This document shows, in pieces, positions 1-6,090 of a DNA stretch of 19,363 bases (the stretch's first letter is position 1; each line of letters opens with the position of its first letter). The notes beneath the pieces were generated by a model that saw only the letters and a list, made by a program, of their open reading frames with translations, was not told the DNA's origin and did no database searches. The translations under genes and the position numbers were made by a program. The DNA comes from Oscillospiraceae bacterium (GTDB taxonomy: Bacteria; Bacillota; Clostridia; Oscillospirales; Acutalibacteraceae): positions 1 through 19,363 of the forward strand of contig CACWJV010000008.1 of the NCBI GenBank assembly GCA_902761265.1, in the 5' to 3' direction.

Positions 1-378
1 ACGCTCACCGCCGGGCAGATCGGACTGCAACGGGAACTGCTGCAGTTCGCCGAGCATCCGACGACCGAAGCCCCGGCGATGTTCAAAATTTTCAACTTTG
101 CCCGCACCATCGAAACGCTCGGCACATGGAAGGCGCAGCATTGCGCGACCCCGGAAGGGTCGCTTGTGCTCGACATCGGCGGCGAAAAGCTGCGTGTCAC
201 GGTCAAAGACGGCCGATGCACCGCCGCGCCGACCGCCGCCGAAGCCGACCTGACACTTCCCAAAGAAGCCGACACACTGGCGCTCACGTCGCCGTTTGGC
301 GTGCCGACGGCCAGCGCACTGTTCAACGCCTGGGCGCCGCTGTGTCCGTTGTCGATCCCACACGTGGACAGCGTGTGA
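1..378 (+). CDS. C-terminal part of a GNAT acetyltransferase-like protein with SCP2-like tail (partial)
   Basis: The reading frame is open from the first base of the window and stops at TGA 376-378, so only the last 125 residues are visible and the true start lies upstream. The internal ATG at 79 is not preceded by a ribosome site and is probably a normal methionine. The visible part has a hydrophobic 'MFKIFNFARTIETLG' strand-helix, then beta-rich 'GSLVLDIGGEKLRVTVKDG' and an 'AEADLTLP' segment, ending 'PLSIPHVDSV'. This pattern resembles the sterol-carrier-like C-terminal domain of Eis-type GNAT N-acetyltransferases, in which a 'D-L-T-L' strand follows a Gly-rich strand. The GNAT domain itself is not in the window, so the assignment is by resemblance and its substrate cannot be given. 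An intrinsic terminator follows two bases after the stop codon. Confidence 0.55.
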   Translation, partial: TLTAGQIGLQRELLQFAEHPTTEAPAMFKIFNFARTIETLGTWKAQHCATPEGSLVLDIGGEKLRVTVKDGRCTAAPTAAEADLTLPKEADTLALTSPFGVPTASALFNAWAPLCPLSIPHVDSV

Positions 379-379
379 G

Positions 380-403
380 AAAAACCGCCCTTGGGCGGTT
401 TTT
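380..403. terminator. Bidirectional intrinsic terminator between convergent genes
   Basis: An 11-bp perfect stem (AAAAACCGCCC and GGGCGGTTTTT) encloses a two-base loop. It carries A-runs on one side and T-runs on the other, so it works on both strands. It lies 2 bp after the GNAT-like stop and downstream of the convergent surface-protein gene ending at 476. Confidence 0.9.
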
Positions 404-404
404 C

Positions 405-435
405 AGTGCGCAGTGCACAGTTCATAGTGCACAGT
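405..435. repeat. Degenerate heptanucleotide tandem repeat (AGTGCAC type)
   Basis: Read in steps of seven the sequence is AGTGCGC, AGTGCAC, AGTTCAT, AGTGCAC, AGT, giving four heptamers and a partial fifth. It begins right after the terminator. A degenerate inverse-orientation relative is found at 11266-11284. It is non-coding and its function is unknown. Confidence 0.7.
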
Positions 436-475
436 AGCGCCGGCCGGCACATCGGTATTCGGTGAGCTTTTTTAC

Positions 476-1633
476 TTATCCTGCCAACGCTTCGAGCCAC
501 GACAGGTTCAAATAGCCGTAGTTGCTCGGGATTTGGAACGCGGAGTCGGGCACGTCGCTCGTGAGCTTGGAGATGTAGGTGGAATCCACCGTGCCGTCGT
601 TGCTGACGGAGTCCATACGCACCAGCGTGTCGCCGTTGAAATAGTAGCGCATTTCGCCCTGCTCGTCCTTGACCGTTTCGCAGTTGAGCGTCTGGCCGCC
701 GATCTTGACCGTGGACGTCTGAACCTTGCTGGTATCAACCGCCTTGCCGAAGCTCGACATCATGGAGCTCATGTCGAAATCGTCGCCCATCATGTCTTCG
801 GGAAGCTTGGTGTATTTTTTGAAGTCGTCGATAATCAGATAGGTCGTTTTGTCCTTGGCCAAATAGAGCATCTTGCACTTGTAGTTCTGGATCTTGGTGT
901 CGATCACGAAGTTGCCGTTTTTCGCGGCCGCGGTGATCGGCGAATCGCCGAGCTCAGGATCGCTTGTTTTAAACTCCATCAGATAGGTGCCGGTGTTGAA
1001 CATCTCCTGATATTTTGTGATCCGGTAGGTCTTGGGTGCGGCGGTTGTGGTAATCTCCGCCTGACCCTGATAGCCCGGAATGGTGCTGGTCGGCTGGGTC
1101 GCCTGCTGGCCGTTTTGCGTGTTCTGTTTTGTGGTCTGTGTCGACTGGCTGCCGCTTGACTGCGTCGGCGACTGGGCGCTGCCCTGCCGGGTGTTTTCGC
1201 TGCTGGGCTGTGCCACATCGGTCACATCGCTGTTGGCCGGCTGCACCGGCTGGGTGTCTGCGCCGGGCACAACTTCGGCATTGCCGGTAAAGGCGTTGAC
1301 GTCGGCGGATTCCGCAATATGCGCACCCTGGTAGTTGGTGGGAATGTCCGTCAGATCCACCTGATCGTTGATCTGGCCGACCTTCTGGCCGATCTCACCG
1401 TTGTCCTGGATCTCGGCGGCATAGATATTGCCCTGCGCGTCCGTCACAGCCGCATAGGTCGTGCCTTCTTCGTTGACCACCGCGAGGTACGAGCTGCCTT
1501 GCGGGTCAGTCACATACGCCTGGGTGTTGATTTCGGGCTTTTTGCTGTGGAAGAGGAAAAACCAGACCGAAACGCCGCCGATCACGATAACGGCAAGCAA
1601 ACCGATCAGAATTCCCCGGATGATTTTTTTCAT
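476..1633 (-). CDS. Membrane-anchored surface protein with 11-residue repeats and LolA-like C-terminal domain (hypothetical)
   Basis: This 385-residue protein starts at ATG 1631-1633, nine bases after an AGGAGG site at 1643-1648. A short basic N-terminus and one hydrophobic helix (about residues 5-28) with no lipobox cysteine suggest an anchored protein facing outward. Residues 39-82 hold four tandem 11-residue units of pattern xAVTDxxGxxY. Residues about 115-200 are a Q/T/S/P-rich linker. The C-terminal part (about 203-385) is beta-rich and recalls the LolA/LppX-type lipoprotein-carrier fold seen in many uncharacterised Firmicutes surface proteins. That resemblance is weak and no catalytic motif is visible. 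The gene lies 112 bp after mrp on the same strand with no clear terminator between. A TATGAT -10-like box at 1679-1684 has no good -35 partner, so its promoter is uncertain. A function cannot be named. Confidence 0.85.
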   Translation of the reverse strand: MKKIIRGILIGLLAVIVIGGVSVWFFLFHSKKPEINTQAYVTDPQGSSYLAVVNEEGTTYAAVTDAQGNIYAAEIQDNGEIGQKVGQINDQVDLTDIPTNYQGAHIAESADVNAFTGNAEVVPGADTQPVQPANSDVTDVAQPSSENTRQGSAQSPTQSSGSQSTQTTKQNTQNGQQATQPTSTIPGYQGQAEITTTAAPKTYRITKYQEMFNTGTYLMEFKTSDPELGDSPITAAAKNGNFVIDTKIQNYKCKMLYLAKDKTTYLIIDDFKKYTKLPEDMMGDDFDMSSMMSSFGKAVDTSKVQTSTVKIGGQTLNCETVKDEQGEMRYYFNGDTLVRMDSVSNDGTVDSTYISKLTSDVPDSAFQIPSNYGYLNLSWLEALAG

Positions 1634-1745
1634 ACGCGGATGCCTCCTGTGCGGGATTCTTTCCCAGTTTCTGTTTTTATCATACGCCGAAACTGTGCGC
1701 TTGGGTGTGCGAAAGTGTAAACCTTGTGTGAAATGATCTTAAAAT

Positions 1746-2558
1746 TTATGCCTGCAGCAGTTTTTCCACCACCGGCTGCAGCGCGTCGGTATCAGCAAGC
1801 TCGATGGCGCCCTTGTCGGCCAGCGCCGGCGTGCGCGGGTCGATCGGCAGCGACGCGAGCACCTCCGTGCCGAGCTGCGCGGCGGCGGCCTTTGCGGTGC
1901 TTTCGCCGAAAATGTGGTGCTGTTTGCCGCAATCCGGGCAGGTGAACACGCTCATGTTTTCCACAATGCCGACCACCGGCACGTGCATCATGTTGGCCAT
2001 ATTGACCGCCTTTTTCACAATCAGACCGACCAGATCCTGCGGCGTGGTGACAACGATGATGCCGTCCACCTTGAGGCTTTGGAACACCGTCAGCGGCACA
2101 TCGCCCGTGCCCGGCGGCATGTCGACAAACATATAGTCCACGTCGCCCCAGGCGACTTCGGTAAAGAACTGCTGGATCGCGCCGCTGATCACCGGGCCGC
2201 GCCAAACGACCGGCGCATCCTCCGTTTCGAGCAGGAGGTTGATCGACATCACGCGGATCCCCGTGCTCGTTTCCACGGGCAGCAATCCCGCCGCGTCCGC
2301 TTCGGCGCGGGTGTGGATGCCGAACATCTTGGGCACCGACGGGCCGGTGACGTCCGCGTCGAGCACAGCGGTCTGTTTGCCGCGCTGCTGCATCGCCGAA
2401 GCGAGCATGCAGGTCACGGACGATTTGCCGACGCCGCCTTTGCCGGAGACGACGGCATAGATTTTGCCGATATGGCTGAATTCGTTGGGTTTTAACGTCA
2501 GATCGCGGTCTTTGCAGTCGGAGCTGCAGGAGCCGCAATCACCATTGCAGGAAGACAT
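1746..2558 (-). CDS. mrp: Mrp/NBP35-family P-loop ATPase, iron-sulfur cluster carrier
   Basis: This is a 270-residue member of the Mrp/ApbC/NBP35 family, cytosolic ATPases that carry and deliver Fe-S clusters. The deviant Walker A GKGGVGKSS is at residues 39-47, the family motif DMPPGTGD at 146-153, and the cluster-binding CxxC (CPDC) at 207-210. The N-terminus is Cys-rich (Cys 4, 8, 11, 15), a feature of NBP35-like clostridial members that could hold a second cluster. The frame stays open upstream to 2699. The ATG at 2556-2558 is chosen because this Cys motif starts there, a GAAAGG site lies at 2571-2576, and the promoter at 2609-2637 would fall inside any longer version. It is divergent from the ylmC-like gene. 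Confidence 0.93.
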   Translation of the reverse strand: MSSCNGDCGSCSSDCKDRDLTLKPNEFSHIGKIYAVVSGKGGVGKSSVTCMLASAMQQRGKQTAVLDADVTGPSVPKMFGIHTRAEADAAGLLPVETSTGIRVMSINLLLETEDAPVVWRGPVISGAIQQFFTEVAWGDVDYMFVDMPPGTGDVPLTVFQSLKVDGIIVVTTPQDLVGLIVKKAVNMANMMHVPVVGIVENMSVFTCPDCGKQHHIFGESTAKAAAAQLGTEVLASLPIDPRTPALADKGAIELADTDALQPVVEKLLQA

Positions 2559-2608
2559 GGGATTACACAACCTTTCAAGAATATGCATACTATAAGATGA
2601 ATAATATA

Positions 2609-2637
2609 ATTGTACCTTAAACGTCTGCGTTTTGCAA
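2609..2637 (-). promoter_or_regulatory. Sigma-A-type promoter of mrp
   Basis: On the minus strand the -35 TTGCAA (2632-2637) and -10 TACAAT (2609-2614) are separated by exactly 17 bp. Transcription would begin near 2602, leaving a leader of about 44 nt before the chosen mrp start. Confidence 0.7.
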
Positions 2638-2641
2638 TTCT

Positions 2642-2699
2642 TTTTTGCCAAAAATTCACACAAAAGGCAAAAAGATGCCGCTTTTTCCCGTTGCGGCAT
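2642..2699 (+). other. Two consecutive inverted repeats in the ylmC-like leader
   Basis: First repeat: TTTTTGCC (2642-2649) pairs with GGCAAAAA (2666-2673), 16 bp apart. Second repeat: ATGCCGC (2675-2681) pairs with GCGGCAT (2693-2699), 11 bp apart. They sit between the mrp promoter and the ylmC-like ribosome site and may be operators or leader hairpins. No clear promoter for the plus-strand gene was recognised. Confidence 0.4.
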
Positions 2700-2737
2700 A
2701 CGCCGACGTCATCAGTATCACCGAACGGAGGGATCTT

Positions 2738-3022
2738 ATGCACTGCTGCAGCGTCACGCAGTTGCAAAGCAAGGAAGTCATCAGCACCCAAAACGGCTGC
2801 CGCATCGGCTTTGTGTCGGATGTGGAGATCGATCTGCACGACGGCAAACTTTGCGCCATCCTCGTGGACGTGCGCCGCAAAGGCGGACTGTTTGCCAAAG
2901 AGCCGGATCTGCGCATCCCGTGGAGCGACATCGCCGTATTGGGCGAAGACACCATCCTTGTGCGCTGCGCACCGCCCGAAAAAGAGCCGCGCGCGGAAAA
3001 AGGCGGACTGTTTTCATTCTAA
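2738..3022 (+). CDS. YlmC/YmxH-family PRC-barrel sporulation protein
   Basis: The ATG at 2738 follows a GGAGGG site (2727-2732) at good spacing and gives a 94-residue product, the usual size of YlmC/YmxH proteins. An upstream in-frame ATG at 2645 lacks a ribosome site and would add 31 unlike residues. The protein is one PRC-barrel: 'SKEVISTQNGCRIGFVSDVE' at the start, then 'GKLCAILVDVRRKGGLF' and 'LRIPWSDIAVLGEDTILV'. PRC-barrels of this type are found in spore-formers and are thought to bind or tether other proteins; the biochemical role is not established. The last ~15 residues (P/E/K-rich, then GGLFSF) are an extension of low complexity. The stop codon directly abuts the heptamer repeat element at 3023. 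Confidence 0.85.
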   Translation: MHCCSVTQLQSKEVISTQNGCRIGFVSDVEIDLHDGKLCAILVDVRRKGGLFAKEPDLRIPWSDIAVLGEDTILVRCAPPEKEPRAEKGGLFSF

Positions 3023-3222
3023 GGGCAAAGGGCCAAGGGCCGAGGGCCGAGGGACGCGAAGGAAAGCGCTGTAAAAGATAACGGCGCGCCGCGCCGGAGA
3101 GCACATCAAAGATTATGAAATGAACCCTGTTGCGCGGTCGCGTCCTTTTGTTTGTCCGCAGTGCGAGGCGCGTCCCTTGTCCCTTTGCCCTTGTCCCTTT
3201 GCCCTTGGCCCTTGGCCCTTGG
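3023..3222. repeat. Heptamer-built inverted repeat element between convergent genes
   Basis: The left arm (3023-3057) is five heptamers of GGGCAAA/GGGCCAA/GGGCCGA/GGGACGC type. The right arm (3174-3222) is seven heptamers of CCCTTGT/CCCTTTG/CCCTTGG type. The arms are roughly reverse complements, best at GGGACGCG (3051-3058) against CGCGTCCC (3169-3176), and enclose about 110 bp with no convincing gene. A further CCCTCGGCCCT at 3291-3301 is complementary to the left arm, so the element may extend to about 3300. Confidence 0.75.
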
Positions 3223-3249
3223 GTCTCGCCTGCCGGCTCGGTCGTTGCT

Positions 3250-3285
3250 TCTCAGCCTGCGGCTGAGAGGTCGCCACCGGCGACC
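3250..3285. other. Two back-to-back short hairpins
   Basis: TCTCAGCC-TGC-GGCTGAGA (3250-3268) is followed immediately by GGTCGCC-ACC-GGCGACC (3269-3285). Both are perfect stems with three-base loops. They lie between the heptamer element and the terminator and may belong to the same mobile or repeated unit. Confidence 0.6.
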
Positions 3286-3302
3286 CGCAACCCTCGGCCC
3301 TG

Positions 3303-3329
3303 AAAAAAGCCGCCCAAGGCGGCTTTTTT
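3303..3329. terminator. Bidirectional intrinsic terminator after the ABC exporter gene
   Basis: A 12-bp perfect stem (AAAAAAGCCGCC with GGCGGCTTTTTT) has a CAA loop and A/T runs at both ends. It touches the stop codon of the minus-strand ABC gene at 3329 and also closes the plus-strand ylmC region. Confidence 0.9.
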
Positions 3330-6088
3330 TATTCCGTTCTGAGCGCTTCGACCGGGTCTTTCTTTGCCGCCATCGACGACGGGATCAGACCCGCGATAAA
3401 GGTGAGGAACACGCTGATGATCACGAGGATCACCCCGCCGAGGAACGGCAGCGACGCCGCCGCGCCGGTGCTTGTCAGGAAATGGAGCACCAGATTGATC
3501 GGGATCTCCAAAAGCAGCGTCACCAGAATACCGATCAGCCCGGCGCCGAGTCCGATGGTGACCGTTTCGGCGTTGAACACGTTGGAGATGTCGCGCTTAC
3601 TGGCGCCGATGGCGCGCAAAATACCGATCTCCTTCGTGCGTTCGAGCACCGAGATATATGTGATGATGCCGATCATGATGGACGACACCACCAGCGAGAT
3701 GCCCACAAACGCCACGAGCACATAGGTCACGATGTTGAGGATCTTCGTCACGGAGTCCATGATCAGACCGATATAGTCCGTGCAGGTGATGCCGTATTCG
3801 GGATGGCCGTCTTCAGCAACCTGGGCGTTGTAATAGTCGATCATATCGTTGACCTTCGCCTTGGCTTCAAAGCTCTTGGGATAGATAAAAATCGACGTCG
3901 GCGAATCGGCGGTCGCATAGCCGAGCGTGGCGTAGGTGCTTTGCAGCGAGGCGGTCTTGTTGATCGTATCGAGATAGGCCTGCTTGAGCGCGAGCACCTG
4001 CTCGTCGTTGAGGAAGCCCTCCATCAGCTTTTTCTGCAAATCGGTCACGTTGCTGAAATCGAACAGCGACGACAGATCCATAATGTCGACCTGCGACAGA
4101 TCCATTTCGCTCGCCATAGACAAAAACGGCTGCAGATTCAAAAGCGAATAGTCGATCTTGGTCAAGTCGATGTCCACAAGGTCGAAATCGTTGACCGTCA
4201 TATTGACAAACGTTTCGCCCGTGATCACGTCTTTGCTCGTGTCCTTGAGCTGCTCTTTGACCACCTGGCTGTCGGCGGTCTTTTTCAGCGCGTAGTCCAT
4301 CAGCGCCTTGGTGTAGCCGATGCTGCCGGTACCGATGGAGATCACGTTGTCCTCGCGCGGACGCAGAATACCGACGATGTTGATATCCACGCCGTTTTCC
4401 ACCAGATCCTTGACATACAGCGAATTGTCGCGCATGTCGGACCAAAGGCCCGTCTTGCTGTCTTTGCGCATATACTCGCAGTTGAGAACGAGCTTGAACT
4501 TCATACCGAGAATCTCGTCATAGGTGAACGACAGATCCGACGCGCTTTCGATCTCTTCGCCGGTTTCAAACGACTGCATAATGTTTGCCATAAACTGGCT
4601 TTGATCCTTGAGGCCGAGACCGTAGACGACCATTTCGTTGATCTCGTTGAGCGAATCGACCACAAGCACCACTTCGTTATACTTTTCGGGCAGCTTGCCG
4701 TACAACACGTCGTACTGGCCGCTTATCACGTCGTTGTCGCCGATCAGCTCGGTCCAGATGCTTGTCAGTCCCGCGCTCGTCATATCGGTGATGGAGCTGG
4801 TCATAGAGCTGGTCAGACCCATGCCGCCCATGTCAAACTGATCCATCAGCGTATTGGGGTTGACCTGGATGATCCCGTCCTTTGTGTCGGCTTTATAGAT
4901 ATTGAGCGGCGTGGAGTATTTATACTGCACGTCGTTGCAAAGCTCCATAAACGCGTCCTTGTTGTCCTCCACATAGGTGCGGAAGGCGCCAAGGTTGTTG
5001 GAGCTGGTCTGGGTGACAAAGGTGTTGACCATCGTTTCGAACATCTTGTTGACATAGATCTTGTCCATATCGTGGTTCGCCTTGCCCGGCGCGCCGATAC
5101 CCGTCATATCGCTCATCAGGGAGTTGAAATCCATCGTCTGTTTGTCGACCGTCATCGGGAACGCAAGCAGCGTGTCGTTTTGCACCTTGTCGATATAGAC
5201 CTGAATCCCGTTAGACAGCGCCAGCACCAGCGCGATGCCGATGATGCCGATGGAGCCGGCAAAGGCCGTCAAAAATGTGCGGCCCTTTTTGGTGGTCAGA
5301 TTGCGCAGCGAAAGCGAAAACGCCGTTTTCATCGACATGGACGGCTTTTTGCCCTTGGCTTTTTCCTCCTCGGCCTTTTTCTTTTCGGCGGCGAAGTCCG
5401 CGTCCTGCGGCTCAAAGGGGTTGGAATCGTTGACGATTTCGCCGTCGAGACAACCGACAATGCGGTTGGCATACTGATACGCCAGCTCCGGGTTGTGGGT
5501 GACCATGATAATGAGCTTGTCGCTGGAAATCTCCTTGAGCAGCTCCATAATCTGCACGCTGGTTTCACTGTCCAGCGCGCCGGTCGGCTCGTCCGCGAGG
5601 ATGATATCGGGGTTGTTGATCAGCGCACGGGCAATCGCCACACGCTGCATCTGGCCGCCGGACATCTGGGTCGGGCGCTTGTTGGCCTGCTCCTCGAGTC
5701 CAACCCGCCGCAGCGCTTCCAGCGCGCGGTCGCGGCGTTCTTTTTTGGAAACGCCCGACAACGTGAGCGCCAGCTCCACGTTGGAGAGCACGGTCTGGTG
5801 CGGGATCAGGTTATAGTTTTGGAACACAAAGCCGATCGAGTGGTTGCGGTAGGTGTCCCAATCGTCGTCGGTAAAGGTCTTGGTCGATTTGCCGTTGATG
5901 ATCAAATCGCCGCTTGTGTAGCGGTCCAGACCGCCGATGATGTTGAGCATCGTCGTTTTGCCGCAGCCCGACGGGCCGAGGATGGCGACGAATTCGTTTT
6001 CTCTGAAGCTGATATCCATGTGCTTCATGGCGCGCACCGTGGTGTCACCGGTCACATAGTCTTTGACAATATCTTTTAAAATGAGCAT
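3329..6088 (-). CDS. Fused ABC exporter: N-terminal ATPase plus FtsX/MacB-type permease with large external domain
   Basis: This 919-residue protein joins both halves of a MacB-type mechanotransmission ABC transporter. The ATPase (about 1-225) has Walker A GPSGCGKT (38-45), Q90, signature MSGGQ (142-146), Walker B IILADE (162-167) and H198. A charged K/E linker (233-248) leads to the permease: one helix near 272-292, about 490 extracytoplasmic residues (293-783), then three helices (about 784-810, 840-865, 883-905). The FtsX motif LERTKEIGILRAIGASKRDI spans 815-834. This 1+3 helix topology is typical of MacB, but the external domain is about twice the usual size. Such proteins move peptides or lipoproteins, or pull on envelope proteins, rather than import. 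The start ATG follows a GGAGGT site by 6 nt. The gene begins 2 bp after the upstream gene's stop, implying translational coupling. Substrate unknown; the partner is probably the neighbouring exported protein. Confidence 0.9.
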   Translation of the reverse strand: MLILKDIVKDYVTGDTTVRAMKHMDISFRENEFVAILGPSGCGKTTMLNIIGGLDRYTSGDLIINGKSTKTFTDDDWDTYRNHSIGFVFQNYNLIPHQTVLSNVELALTLSGVSKKERRDRALEALRRVGLEEQANKRPTQMSGGQMQRVAIARALINNPDIILADEPTGALDSETSVQIMELLKEISSDKLIIMVTHNPELAYQYANRIVGCLDGEIVNDSNPFEPQDADFAAEKKKAEEEKAKGKKPSMSMKTAFSLSLRNLTTKKGRTFLTAFAGSIGIIGIALVLALSNGIQVYIDKVQNDTLLAFPMTVDKQTMDFNSLMSDMTGIGAPGKANHDMDKIYVNKMFETMVNTFVTQTSSNNLGAFRTYVEDNKDAFMELCNDVQYKYSTPLNIYKADTKDGIIQVNPNTLMDQFDMGGMGLTSSMTSSITDMTSAGLTSIWTELIGDNDVISGQYDVLYGKLPEKYNEVVLVVDSLNEINEMVVYGLGLKDQSQFMANIMQSFETGEEIESASDLSFTYDEILGMKFKLVLNCEYMRKDSKTGLWSDMRDNSLYVKDLVENGVDINIVGILRPREDNVISIGTGSIGYTKALMDYALKKTADSQVVKEQLKDTSKDVITGETFVNMTVNDFDLVDIDLTKIDYSLLNLQPFLSMASEMDLSQVDIMDLSSLFDFSNVTDLQKKLMEGFLNDEQVLALKQAYLDTINKTASLQSTYATLGYATADSPTSIFIYPKSFEAKAKVNDMIDYYNAQVAEDGHPEYGITCTDYIGLIMDSVTKILNIVTYVLVAFVGISLVVSSIMIGIITYISVLERTKEIGILRAIGASKRDISNVFNAETVTIGLGAGLIGILVTLLLEIPINLVLHFLTSTGAAASLPFLGGVILVIISVFLTFIAGLIPSSMAAKKDPVEALRTE

Positions 6089-6090
6089 GG

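Noticed and set aside
437..475. GC palindrome (GCCGGCCGGC) and T-rich stretch after the surface-protein gene
   Set aside because: The stem is too short and poorly placed to be a second terminator; the strong terminator at 380-403 already serves that gene.
2586..2592. CATACTA on the plus strand, matching a forespore sigma -10 box
   Set aside because: No suitable -35 element lies 15-18 bp upstream and it is 145 bp from the ylmC-like start, so it may be chance.
3023..3222. Repeats that might suggest a CRISPR array
   Set aside because: The units are 7 bp with no spacers and no cas genes are nearby.
3152..6079. A 975-codon open frame on the plus strand opposite the ABC exporter, and similar long ones at 16282-17373 and 17252-19117
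   Set aside because: They are antisense shadows of GC-rich, codon-biased genes. Their products are His/Arg/Asp-rich with no family motifs, and the minus-strand genes carry complete domains.
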